A stretch of 40,587 nucleotides of DNA from SAR324 cluster bacterium (GTDB lineage Bacteria; SAR324; XYD2-FULL-50-16). Below the pieces are notes generated by a model. The model did no database searches. It was given only the letters and a program-made list of their open reading frames with translations, and was not told where the DNA came from. The stretch is from assembly GCA_028280735.1 (NCBI GenBank), contig JANQLH010000122.1:1-40587 (forward strand). Reading direction: 5' to 3'. This document shows positions 1-7,899 of this stretch, one piece after another (position 1 is the first letter of the stretch; every line of letters starts with the position of its first letter). The translations under genes were made by a program, and so were the position numbers.

Positions 1-536
1 TGGACATGATGTCTACTTGGGAAAGAGGACATGCGATTGGATGTCAACCGATTGGGTGTTGCAGAAATTCGACAACAAGAAAAGCCAGGCAAGAAAGGAA
101 TATCATCGATTTGTTGCGGGTGGAATGGATCTATCAAAAGGAATTTCATGCAGGAAACAAGGGAGGCAATGTTTTGGGAGATGAGGAATTTATCGTAAAA
201 CTGCCCGAATTCGGTAAATCTAGCCATTTACTTAACAAACCCTCTGCTGACATACCCACGATTAGCCGGCAGGTATGCAACTATTTCCGGGTGTCAGAAG
301 AACAGTTGATGACCAAATCGCGTTCCCTGCGGGCATCAAAACTACGTTCGATAGTGGCATTCCTATTCACCGAGCACTCCGGGAAGATCTGCCAAGTCGC
401 GGATTACTTCGGCAAAGATTTATCAACGTTAAGCAGGCAGTTGACAAATTTACATAAGAATATTGCTAACGACCTATCTTTGCAGAGAGAAATCGACCAA
501 CTGAAAAACCACCTGAACGCAAGAACGCAAGCCTGA
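1..536 (+). pseudogene. REP-associated tyrosine transposase (RAYT, IS200/IS605-like), 5'-truncated by the window and frameshifted
   Basis: RAYTs are single-copy relatives of IS200 transposases that mobilise REP-type palindromes. From base 2 to about 150 the frame starting at base 2 reads a typical RAYT stretch (VYLGKR..., then STDWVLQKFDNKKSQARKEY) and then stops. The family continues in another frame from about 148 with GGNVLGDEEF and runs to the stop at 536. The C-terminal part (about 270-500) carries the DnaA-like helix-turn-helix usual in RAYTs (LRASKLRSIVAFL, VADYFGKDLSTLSRQ). The two halves lie in different frames, so at least one indel separates them. The intervening bases encode non-family residues, so this is most likely a dead copy. 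The 5' end lies outside the window. An ATG at 9 gives an open frame to 536, but its first 45 or so residues are out of frame with the family and should not be taken as a real N-terminus. Confidence 0.8.
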
Positions 537-551
537 CCCCAAATTGAGAAT

Positions 552-977
552 ATGGAAACCATCAATACTATTGAACTAGCCGATGAAAACACTTTTCCGG
601 ATGAAAGTGTTTTAAAAAAGATACTTGGAAGATCATACAATGCATATTTGGAATTGCTGAAATTGTATGACGACAATGATATGATTTATGAATGGCGGTA
701 TTATAAGGACGGTAAAGCATGGTTATGCAAAGTTCAAAAAAAGAAAAGAACCATTGTATGGATGTCTGCTTGGAAAGGATTCATGCAGGCAACAGTTTAT
801 TTCCCGGAAAAATACCTGGATGAAGTATTCAAGCTTTCCATTGCCGAAGAAACAAAAAACAAAATAATGAAAACAAAAAATGTTGGTAAATCAAAACCAT
901 GCATATTTGAAGTAAAAAATAAAAAGGCCCTTAAAGATTTAGAAAAAGTAATGAAATTCAAAATACTAGCAAAATGA
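552..977 (+). CDS. DUF3788 family protein
   Basis: A 141-aa soluble protein that I place in DUF3788, a family of unknown function. The match rests on the layout: an acidic N-terminus, an ILGRSYNAYLELL helix, the aromatic strand EWRYYKDGKAWLCKV (about 48-62), a lysine-rich turn, then TIVWMSAWKGFMQATVYF (about 68-86), followed by a lysine-rich helical C-terminus that in the family often resembles the YdhG/DUF1801 fold. No membrane segment or signal peptide is visible. It starts 15 bp after the transposase remnant. A weak GAG lies 4 bases before the ATG. The gene is lysine-rich and more AT-rich than its neighbours, which together with the adjacent transposase suggests recent acquisition (inference). 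Its function is unknown. Confidence 0.75.
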   Translation: METINTIELADENTFPDESVLKKILGRSYNAYLELLKLYDDNDMIYEWRYYKDGKAWLCKVQKKKRTIVWMSAWKGFMQATVYFPEKYLDEVFKLSIAEETKNKIMKTKNVGKSKPCIFEVKNKKALKDLEKVMKFKILAK

Positions 978-1384
978 GTATAAAAAGCCTGTAACAAGGT
1001 TTTTTAGGATAAAAGCAGATAGATCCCAATTATTGAATTGTGCCGCGATGCGCAAAATACCAGGGCACCTGCAAAAATGATTGTGAGCCATTGAATAACA
1101 ATGAGTCGGAAAGGAGCACTTTCGAGAGACCAGGGATGTCTTGAAAGTAAAGAAAAACTGAAAGACCGGTCGGTGAAATAAAGAAAGAGTTTCACAAAGT
1201 TCTTTCCGAAGACGGCAATGATCACATTGAATTAACCGATGCATAAGTGCAAAAAAGAATTTAAAAGAAACTCGAATAAAATCCCATTTTGACATTTTAT
1301 CTCACACCATGTTGCTGATCCGGATGTAGGGTATTATAATCCTTAAAACCATTTAAAACCGGAAATACAAATGCAGGAGGCTTT
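978..1384. other. Intergenic stretch, no convincing gene
   Basis: About 400 bases. Open frames exist on the minus strand (for example 966-1295 and 1004-1225), and one includes a hydrophobic run. They are cysteine- and phenylalanine-rich in an irregular way, have no ribosome binding site and match no family I recognise, so I leave them out. It may be decayed coding DNA next to the transposase remnant. The right end holds a good promoter for the next gene. Confidence 0.5.
1312..1340 (+). promoter_or_regulatory. Sigma-70-type promoter for the GFA-family gene
   Basis: TTGCTG at 1312-1317, a 17-base spacer and a perfect TATAAT at 1335-1340, 45 bases upstream of the ATG at 1385. A second TTGACA at 1289-1294 has no matching -10 at the right distance. 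Confidence 0.6.
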
Positions 1385-1807
1385 ATGAGTGACACAAAGG
1401 TAGGTAAAGGCAGTTGTTTGTGTGGTGCTGTTAAAGTTACGGCAAATTCTGTGGATCAGGGATTAGGGGCTTGTCATTGCAGCATGTGCAGAAAATGGAC
1501 AGGTGGACCGCTGATGTCTGTTTTCTGCGGTTCCGATGTGACTTTCGAAGGTGAAGAATCGATTGGAATCTACAGTTCATCCGACTGGGCTGAACGCGGA
1601 TTTTGTAAACAATGCGGTAGCGGCTTGTACTATAAGATCAAAAGCAATCAACAATATCACATGCCGGCGGGCCTATTTGAAAATCTTGATGATTTGACTT
1701 TTAATGTCCAGGTTTTTATCGATAAAAAACCCGAATTTTACAATTTTGCCGAAGAGACGAAAAAGATGACGGAAGCCGAGGTTTTTGCGATGTATGGAGG
1801 CTCCTAG
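1385..1807 (+). CDS. GFA/CENP-V family zinc protein (glutathione-dependent formaldehyde-activating-like)
   Basis: A 140-aa protein of the GFA fold. The zinc-binding cysteines are all visible: CLC at 11-13, CHCSMC at 30-35 and CKQC at 74-77. These match the structural and catalytic zinc ligands of the family; the canonical signature GSCLCGAVKV lies at 9-18. Gfa itself was described as condensing formaldehyde with glutathione, but most family members have no proven substrate, so only the family should be transferred. AGGAGG at 1376-1381 and the promoter at 1312-1340 fix the ATG at 1385. The gene appears to be a single unit, with about 280 non-coding bases before the next gene. Confidence 0.88.
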   Translation: MSDTKVGKGSCLCGAVKVTANSVDQGLGACHCSMCRKWTGGPLMSVFCGSDVTFEGEESIGIYSSSDWAERGFCKQCGSGLYYKIKSNQQYHMPAGLFENLDDLTFNVQVFIDKKPEFYNFAEETKKMTEAEVFAMYGGS

Positions 1808-2086
1808 CTACCGGCGTTTAACTTCCTATTCTGCTTTGACATGTAGCGTTTCAAAAACAATGGTATCAGGATATTTTAACTCTTCCCTGCCTTACAGCTT
1901 TTAAGTCAAGGCAGTCTCATTATCTCCCAAATAAACTCCTTTTTTTTGCTCACAAAATCATTCAGCTCTTATTTGAGTTTTATCAGAGAAGTCATGTGGC
2001 ATACTGTTGACAAGCGTTTGGCAGCGGCTGTAAGTTTGGTCTTTATCACTTGTTTTTGATAAAGAAATCACAACCATACCATAACT

Positions 2087-3100
2087 ATGATCGATTTAAG
2101 AAGTGACACCGTTACCAAACCTTGCCGGGACATGCGTGAAGCTATGTCACGTGCTGATGTCGGGGATGACGTTTATGGCAATGATCCCACGGTGAATCGG
2201 CTACAAGAATTGACGGCAGATATGCTGGGCAAGGAAGCGGCATTATTTTGCAGCAGCGGAACCCAAAGCAATTTGCTGGCTTTGTTGAGTCATTGTGAAC
2301 GTGGCGATGAATATATCGTTGGGCAAAATGCGCACACATTTAAATATGAAGGAGGGGGTGCCGCGGTATTTGGTAGTATTCAGCCTCAGCCCGTTGAAAA
2401 TAAAGATGATGGTCGTTTGAATCTTGAAACAGTCCAATCACTCATTAAACCGGATGATTTCCATTTTGCCCGCACCAAACTGTTGTGCCTGGAAAATACC
2501 TATTCCGGCAGAGTTTTGCCCTTAGCTTACCAGGCAGCTGCTAAAGAGCTTGCAGTCAAGAATCAGCTTGGAATCCATTTGGATGGTGCGCGTGTATTTA
2601 ACGCGGCCGTAAAGCTGGAGCTTGAAGTGAAAGAGATTTCACAGTATTTCGACACTGTGTCTGTTTGCCTTTCCAAGGGATTGGGAGCACCTGTCGGATC
2701 GGTGTTATGCGGCAGCGCGGATAAGATCAAAAAGGCACTTCGCTGGCGGAAGGTTTTAGGGGGTGGCATGAGACAAGCCGGTATAATTGCTGCTGGTGGA
2801 ATATATGCTTTGACAAACAATATTGCCAGACTAGCGGAAGATCATTATAACGCCGGCTATTTAGCTTCCGCACTAGACGATATTGCTGAAGTCACTGTGG
2901 TTCCTAATTCTACGGAAACCAATATGGTATTTGCATCGGTGGAATCTTCCGTTTTGAGCGATCTTGCTTCCTATCTAAATGAAAGGGAGATATTAATCAA
3001 CGCCAGAAACCCGATACGCTTTGTGACACACCTGGATGTAAACCAGACTGATATTAAAAGGCTGGTGGACACCATTAAGGATTTCTTCAGCAGGCGGTGA
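2087..3100 (+). CDS. ltaE: Low-specificity L-threonine aldolase (PLP-dependent)
   Basis: A 337-aa fold-type I PLP enzyme that cleaves L-threonine/allo-threonine to glycine and acetaldehyde. The N-terminal signature IDLRSDTVTKP is followed by DVGDDVYGNDPTVNRLQ (about 24-40). LHLDGAR-like IHLDGARVFNA (about 163-173) supplies the Asp that holds the PLP ring nitrogen. The Schiff-base lysine is K197 in CLSKGLGAPVGS. RRKVLGGGMRQAG-type sequence occurs at about 220-232. Length is normal for the family. No strong ribosome binding site precedes the ATG, but the conserved N-terminus leaves no room for another start. In the 279-base upstream gap there is a TTGACA at 2007-2012 without a good -10 partner. 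It converges with the crotonase-family gene. Confidence 0.93.
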   Translation: MIDLRSDTVTKPCRDMREAMSRADVGDDVYGNDPTVNRLQELTADMLGKEAALFCSSGTQSNLLALLSHCERGDEYIVGQNAHTFKYEGGGAAVFGSIQPQPVENKDDGRLNLETVQSLIKPDDFHFARTKLLCLENTYSGRVLPLAYQAAAKELAVKNQLGIHLDGARVFNAAVKLELEVKEISQYFDTVSVCLSKGLGAPVGSVLCGSADKIKKALRWRKVLGGGMRQAGIIAAGGIYALTNNIARLAEDHYNAGYLASALDDIAEVTVVPNSTETNMVFASVESSVLSDLASYLNEREILINARNPIRFVTHLDVNQTDIKRLVDTIKDFFSRR

Positions 3101-3116
3101 TTTTTCGGGAGAACTA

Positions 3117-3138
3117 TTGTTTAGAGCCCCTTAAACAA
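3117..3138. terminator. Weak hairpin between convergent genes
   Basis: TTGTTTA (3117-3123) and TAAACAA (3132-3138) form a perfect 7-bp stem with an 8-base loop in the 74-base gap between the convergent ltaE and crotonase-fold genes. The stem is AT-rich and there is no strong T tract, so its role as a bidirectional terminator is only suggested by position. Confidence 0.3.
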
Positions 3139-3174
3139 GTGGTATGCATGTTAAAGATGAAATGGAGCAAAGCT

Positions 3175-3975
3175 TTAATCACCCTTAAATTCGGGTTTAC
3201 GTTTTTCTAAAAACGCCTGGATCCCTTCCTCAAAGTCCTTACCGGATGTAGCATATAAGAACTGATCGGAATCCATATGCATTATTGCCCTGTCCAGGGC
3301 TGAACTTATGGCATTGACACTGCGTTTAACCATTTGGGCTGCCAGAGGTGCTTGCCGGGCACATCTCTTTGCCAGTTTTAGGGCGCTATCCAATAATATC
3401 TCATTTGGCACAACGTCATCCAGAAAGCCCCAATCTTTCATGGCAGCCGAATCAAATGTTTCGCCCAAGATTACCATTTGTTTTGCTTTCACAGGTCCGA
3501 CCAAATGAACAAGTAGCGGTAATGATGTCCAGCTTAGATTCATTGCCAAGTTCACCTCCGGATAGCCGATTTTTGAGTTGGTTTCACCTACCCTGAAATC
3601 ACAAGCGGCGGCAATACATGCACCACCGCCGATCGCAGCTCCATTTATCGCTGCAATGGTTATCTGATCAATTTCAAACAAGCGTCGAATCATTTCAGGG
3701 CCGATCTTCATATGCCTCAGCTTCATCAATCGACTATCATTTTCGTATTGATCGACTCGATGCTTATCCGTCAGATCCATCCCGCTGCAAAAATGCTCTC
3801 CTTCACCGGTAAAAACGACCACCCTGGTGACATCATCCTCATTCAATTTAATGGAAAAATCACTGATTTCATTCATCATCTCAATATTCAAAGCATTGAG
3901 TTGATTCGGTCTGTTAAAGGTGACAGTTTTAATTCTGCCTTCGTTTTTAACTTTAAGGTGTTTATAGCTTTGCAT
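3175..3975 (-). CDS. Enoyl-CoA hydratase/isomerase (crotonase) family protein, one catalytic Glu replaced
   Basis: A 266-aa crotonase-fold protein. Visible signatures are FNRPNQLNALN (about 20-30), the oxyanion-hole strand HFCSGMDL (61-68) and AAINGAAIGGGACIAAACDF (108-127). In classical hydratases two glutamates act (rat Glu144 and Glu164). Here the first position, just after GGG, is filled by AC (Cys120), while the second is kept as Glu140 in YPEV. By family knowledge a single-Glu enzyme is more likely an isomerase or another CoA-ester reaction than a water-adding hydratase. The substrate cannot be named. It is the last gene of the ftsY - radical SAM - crotonase run, 14 bp after the radical SAM gene. 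Confidence 0.88.
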   Translation of the reverse strand: MQSYKHLKVKNEGRIKTVTFNRPNQLNALNIEMMNEISDFSIKLNEDDVTRVVVFTGEGEHFCSGMDLTDKHRVDQYENDSRLMKLRHMKIGPEMIRRLFEIDQITIAAINGAAIGGGACIAAACDFRVGETNSKIGYPEVNLAMNLSWTSLPLLVHLVGPVKAKQMVILGETFDSAAMKDWGFLDDVVPNEILLDSALKLAKRCARQAPLAAQMVKRSVNAISSALDRAIMHMDSDQFLYATSGKDFEEGIQAFLEKRKPEFKGD

Positions 3976-3989
3976 GATTGTATTATCGA

Positions 3990-4865
3990 TTACTGATTCC
4001 CAATAAAAAAAGGCCTGAAGTCCGTTTCCGGATTTTTCAGGGCTTCTTCAATTTGTTTCAGAATATTATTTTTTTCAAGCGGCAGTCGTCCCCGGACATT
4101 GATATAATTGGTGTAGTGATCGCTTGTCAGGAAAGAATGGGCTGTAAGCTTTGAAACCAGTTGACGGGTCTCTTTCAGCACCTCATGCGGTCCGAGCATT
4201 TCAAATTTACCGGATTTTACATCATCCAGCAGAGCAGTATTGACTTTAGGAACAAAGGTACGCAAACGAATAAAGTGGGGTTGAACCTGGTTAAGTGCCT
4301 CCGCCGTTGCCAGGGCATGGTTCTGTGAACCGGTTGTGCCGCCTATTCCCAAAATTACATACATACTTAATTCGATTCCGGCTTGCATCACCCACAGTCC
4401 TGCCTTAATTTGTGTCTTACTGAGGCATCCTTTTTTTATTTTCCGGAGGATTGTGTCGTCACCCGACTCCAGGCCGACATGTATACGCGAAAGACCGGCT
4501 TCCCTCAAAATCTTAAGATCTTCAGGTCCTTTTTTATAAATGTATTGGGAAGATCCATAAACGGTGATTCGTTGCAGATTAGGGAACCGTGTTTTAGCAT
4601 GCCGACAAATAGCTGCCAACTTGTTGGTCTCCATCGCAATCGTATTTCCCGAGGGGAAGAAAATAGTCTGAATATGGTGCCCGTAATCCCCGGCTGCCTC
4701 ATCAATCTCCGCTTTAAGTTCGGTAACGCTTCGTTCCCTGTACTCCGGACCATTTTTATAGACCAGGCAAAAGGTGCAGCGGTTGTGGGGACAACCAATA
4801 GTCGCTTGAATCAACAGCGAGTTCGCTTCGCTTGGGGGGCGATAAATCGGACCTTCGTACTTCAT
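3990..4865 (-). CDS. Radical SAM protein with a CX4CX2C cluster motif
   Basis: A 291-aa radical SAM enzyme. The [4Fe-4S]/SAM motif is GCPHNRCTFC with cysteines at 25, 30 and 33, a CX4CX2C spacing instead of the usual CX3CX2C. This variant is known from a subgroup of uncharacterised radical SAM proteins that share a CxHNxCTFC signature. Further family signs are an Elp3-like GLSRIHVGLESGDDTIL (about 128-145) and a GIGGTTG glycine strand. No cobalamin-binding or extra cluster domain is visible, and the substrate is unknown. It follows ftsY by 12 bp and precedes the crotonase-fold gene by 14 bp, so the three are probably co-transcribed, although no functional link is evident. Confidence 0.85.
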   Translation of the reverse strand: MKYEGPIYRPPSEANSLLIQATIGCPHNRCTFCLVYKNGPEYRERSVTELKAEIDEAAGDYGHHIQTIFFPSGNTIAMETNKLAAICRHAKTRFPNLQRITVYGSSQYIYKKGPEDLKILREAGLSRIHVGLESGDDTILRKIKKGCLSKTQIKAGLWVMQAGIELSMYVILGIGGTTGSQNHALATAEALNQVQPHFIRLRTFVPKVNTALLDDVKSGKFEMLGPHEVLKETRQLVSKLTAHSFLTSDHYTNYINVRGRLPLEKNNILKQIEEALKNPETDFRPFFIGNQ

Positions 4866-4877
4866 CTAGACCTGCTT

Positions 4878-5963
4878 TCACTCGAATAGAGAGTTTGCAA
4901 ACACACGTGCGGAGAACGGCTGAAGATCGTGGATACCTTCACCAACGCCTATGTAGAATACCGGAATTTCAAACTCGTTCACTATGCCGATTATGACCCC
5001 ACCTTTGGCAGTACCGTCCAGCTTCGTAACAATCAGGCCATCCAATCCAATTTGTTCTGAAAATTCCTTGGTTTGCATAATCGCATTTTGACCGGTATTG
5101 GCATCCAAAACCAATAATGATGAATGGGGGGCTTCAGGAATGATTTTTTTCAGGACTTTTTGCATTTTATACAACTCATCCATCAAGTTCTTTTTGGTAT
5201 GGAGCCGACCTGAAGTGTCGCAAAGCAGTACATCATATTTTTCCTCAACTGCTTTTGATACGGCTTCATACATGGTTGCAGACGGATCGGAATTGATATC
5301 CTTTTTCACGATATCGACACCGGCTCGGTCGCACCATTCTGCCAATTGTTCTATGGCGGCAGCTCTAAAGGTATCTCCTGCTGCGACCAGCACCTTCTTA
5401 CCTTCGGCTTTATGTTGAGCGGCTATCTTTCCGATCGATGTTGTTTTTCCAACACCGTTGACACCAACAAACAGGTAGACTGTGGGACCTGAGTCCGCAA
5501 CGGGTAAATGCTGACCGCCCTGATCCAGGATATTGATGATGGTTGATTTAACAACTTCCACTGCCTCCGATTGGGTTTTCAATTCCTTGTCATCGATCTT
5601 TTTTTCAATAATATCAAGAATTTTGCTGGTGGTGTTGATTCCAAGATCTGCTGCCAGCAAGCTGTCTTCCAAGTCTTCCAGAAAATCGTCATCGATGGGG
5701 TCATCGACTGAAAGGTCCATCAAACCATCAACCAGCATCCTTTTGGTTTTAGAGATTCCGCTTTTGATTTTCTCGAAAAATCCTTTTGTTTCCTCCTCAC
5801 CGGGTGGAGCTTGAATCTCTTTCGTTAATACGGGTTGTTTTATCTTTAGATCTTGTTCGGCGGTTTCCAGTTGTTCTGATATTTCGCGTGATTTTTCTTC
5901 GAATTTTTTTTTCTTTTCTTTAAGCTCTTTTTTTTCGGCCTTTTTTTTCTTATCGAACAGCAT
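4878..5963 (-). CDS. ftsY: Signal recognition particle receptor FtsY
   Basis: A 361-aa SRP-GTPase that docks ribosome/SRP complexes at the inner membrane. The N-terminus (1-60) is a highly charged Lys/Glu segment, the poorly conserved membrane-associated A domain. The N domain helical bundle covers about 60-150. The G domain shows G1 GVNGVGKTTS (167-176), the I-box region DTFRAAA (197-203), G3 DTSGRL (249-254), G4 TKLD (313-316) and the closing DLQPFSARVFANSLF, which is diagnostic for FtsY rather than Ffh. No other translocation gene is adjacent. The gene appears to lead the ftsY - radical SAM - crotonase operon and is divergent from the sigma-54 activator. Confidence 0.97.
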   Translation of the reverse strand: MLFDKKKKAEKKELKEKKKKFEEKSREISEQLETAEQDLKIKQPVLTKEIQAPPGEEETKGFFEKIKSGISKTKRMLVDGLMDLSVDDPIDDDFLEDLEDSLLAADLGINTTSKILDIIEKKIDDKELKTQSEAVEVVKSTIINILDQGGQHLPVADSGPTVYLFVGVNGVGKTTSIGKIAAQHKAEGKKVLVAAGDTFRAAAIEQLAEWCDRAGVDIVKKDINSDPSATMYEAVSKAVEEKYDVLLCDTSGRLHTKKNLMDELYKMQKVLKKIIPEAPHSSLLVLDANTGQNAIMQTKEFSEQIGLDGLIVTKLDGTAKGGVIIGIVNEFEIPVFYIGVGEGIHDLQPFSARVFANSLFE

Positions 5964-6358
5964 TTAATGGTTGATCCAGTAGGTGTTGATTAATTCAGAT
6001 CACAAAAACTTGCGATGATGGTCTCGGGTGTATCACTTTCTTATACCGGCATATCAGGAAGTCACCACTTACACAATGGCAACACCCGGGATTTTTATTT
6101 TGAAACACCAAAAATGTCTCCAAATAATTGACTGTTATTATAAACAAAAACAGGCTGATTTTTCGTTTTTTTCTTGATCGATTGTCATTCAAAAACAGAT
6201 TTAATAATACTGTATGATTTACCGGATATAAACCGCCGATAGCTGGCAAAAGGGCTCTTGCATTTACAAACTTGGAAAATACTATTAGTTTGACTGATAG
6301 CCACTCAAACAGACACGAATAGATTCTCGAGGCTTAAATCTTCATTTTCCCACTTTTG
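5964..6358. other. Divergent intergenic region between ftsY and the sigma-54 activator
   Basis: About 395 bases. No gene is supported; a minus-strand open frame at 5995-6249 has no ribosome binding site or recognisable family. I found no sigma-54 -24/-12 element with correct spacing and no strong sigma-70 promoter in either direction. The best + candidate is TTGCAT 6258-6263 with TACTAT 6280-6285, which is weak. It contains the inverted repeat at 6023-6090. Confidence 0.4.
6023..6090. repeat. Long-loop inverted repeat in the ftsY upstream region
   Basis: CTCGGGTGT (6023-6031) can pair with ACACCCGGG (6082-6090): nine base pairs including one wobble, around a loop of 50 bases. An A+T run (ATTTTTATTTT) follows on the + strand, so in that direction it looks like a long-loop terminator. 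On the minus strand it would sit in the ftsY leader. It could also be a decayed REP-like palindrome. Function is not established. Confidence 0.3.
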
Positions 6359-7870
6359 ATGTACTTAAACCTGATCAACCAAATTTGCCGGCTTCTGAAT
6401 TCTGATGGCGACCTGATGCGTAACATGAACATGGTATTGATCATGCTTCAGGAGTATTTACCTTTGCGGAATCCTTGCCTGTTGATTCGGGATAACATTA
6501 TAAATAAGTATTTTATCGATCTGGCGCCAGAGATATCGGAAAGTGAGAAAAATCGATGGAACAGGCAGACAACCAAGCTGTCCGAGTCTCCAGCTTTAAA
6601 ACTGCAGCATGAAATGATTCTGTATCCGGATGAACCGGATTTTCTTGAGCTCCCTTGCCCGGAATTGGGAGAAGACCGTCACATTGCCACGATTATCCAA
6701 CCGGTGACATATCAACAACAGCACCTGCCGTTGTGTATTCTCAGCACAATGGTAACAAAACCTGATGATATCAATGACATTGCACGTATTATAAAGTTTA
6801 TAGGGGATATGTTAGCCGTCAGTATGATAGCCAGGGGATTTCCGGTTATCGAAATACAGGATTCCTTTCAACAACGGCAATCCACTCCCAAGATTATTGA
6901 TGATATTGTCGGCCAAAGTGAGAAGCTCAAACAGGTTGCAAATATTATCAAAAGAATTGCAGCAAGCAAAACCAATGTGTTGATTTATGGGGAAAGTGGA
7001 ACAGGGAAAGAACTGATTGCGAGGGCCATCCACAACAACAGTTTGCATCGAAAAGCCCCGTTTATCGGGGTGAATTGCGCGGCGTTGTCTGAAAATCTTT
7101 TGGAAAGTGAGTTGTTCGGTCATGAAAAAGGTGCTTTTACGGGAGCCGCAACCACCAGAAAAGGCCGGTTTGAACTTGCTGACGGCGGTACTTTGTTCCT
7201 GGACGAAATTGGGGATACTTCGATTGGTTTTCAGGCAAAAATTTTAAGGGTTATCCAGGAAGGCCAGTTTGAACGTATGGGTGGCACACGAACGATTCAT
7301 GTAGATGTCCGAATTGTTTGTGCAACCAATGTTTTACTGGAAGATGCTGTGCGGAACGGCACTTTTAGAGAAGATCTATATTATCGCTTGAACGTGATAA
7401 GGCTGGAGATCCCTCCTTTAAGAGAACGAAGGGAGGATATTCCTTTGTTGATCAATCATTTCTTGGAAAACTTGAATCAGCAATCGCACAAAAACGTTCG
7501 GATTCGCCCCAGGGATATGGAAATGCTTTCAGAGCAAGATTGGCCGGGTAATATAAGAGAACTGGAAAACACCGTACACTCCGCATTTTTGATGGAGCAA
7601 AACAATTATGTGACCTTCAGTCAGAAATCGCGTCCCCTGATACCGATACGAAATGACTCTGCGGAGATACATTCAGCAGCTGAACAAGGACAATCCGAGA
7701 TAAAGAGTCAGATTGAACTTGAAGAAGTAGAGGCCATTGAGAATGCTTTAAAGCGAACGAAAGGAGTGCAGATTAAAGCTGCAGAAATGTTGGGTATCAG
7801 CCTGAGGCAACTTCGCTACCGCATTCGAAAATATAATATTATTGTACGAAAAATTAATCTCATGGATTAA
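6359..7870 (+). CDS. Sigma-54-dependent transcriptional activator, GAF-like sensor + AAA+ + Fis HTH
   Basis: A 503-aa bacterial enhancer-binding protein. Residues about 1-160 form an N-terminal sensory region that resembles a NifA-type GAF domain. The AAA+ domain carries the Walker A GESGTGKE (about 210-217), the sigma-54-contacting GAFTGA loop (about 258-263), Walker [11 protein letters not shown] and the R-finger region [12 protein letters not shown]. The C-terminus (about 460-495) has a Fis-type helix-turn-helix, [19 protein letters not shown]. There is no receiver domain, so control by a small ligand or partner is more likely than by phosphorylation. I chose ATG 6359 over TTG 6356; neither has a clear ribosome binding site. 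It lies 29 bp upstream of recN on the same strand. No sigma-54 promoter was found in the window, so its targets probably lie elsewhere. Confidence 0.93.
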   Translation: MYLNLINQICRLLNSDGDLMRNMNMVLIMLQEYLPLRNPCLLIRDNIINKYFIDLAPEISESEKNRWNRQTTKLSESPALKLQHEMILYPDEPDFLELPCPELGEDRHIATIIQPVTYQQQHLPLCILSTMVTKPDDINDIARIIKFIGDMLAVSMIARGFPVIEIQDSFQQRQSTPKIIDDIVGQSEKLKQVANIIKRIAASKTNVLIYGESGTGKELIARAIHNNSLHRKAPFIGVNCAALSENLLESELFGHEKGAFTGAATTRKGRFELADGGTLFLDEIGDTSIGFQAKILRVIQEGQFERMGGTRTIHVDVRIVCATNVLLEDAVRNGTFREDLYYRLNVIRLEIPPLRERREDIPLLINHFLENLNQQSHKNVRIRPRDMEMLSEQDWPGNIRELENTVHSAFLMEQNNYVTFSQKSRPLIPIRNDSAEIHSAAEQGQSEIKSQIELEEVEAIENALKRTKGVQIKAAEMLGISLRQLRYRIRKYNIIVRKINLMD

Positions 7871-7899
7871 CCCAAAAGTAAGGACTCGAATCCTCAACC

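Noticed and set aside
966-1295. Minus-strand open frame of 109 codons with a hydrophobic run
   Set aside because: No ribosome binding site, irregular Cys/Phe/His-rich composition, overlaps DUF3788, and matches no family I know.
4383-4889. 168-codon + frame opposite the radical SAM gene
   Set aside because: Antisense shadow; the minus strand has the clear radical SAM motifs.
5995-6249. Minus-strand open frame of 84 codons upstream of ftsY
   Set aside because: No family likeness, no ribosome binding site, and it spans the inverted repeat in a likely leader region.
6242-6262. Sigma-54 promoter-like TGGCA...TTGCA before the enhancer-binding protein
   Set aside because: The GG and GC elements are 13 bases apart instead of 10, so sigma-54 polymerase would not fit.
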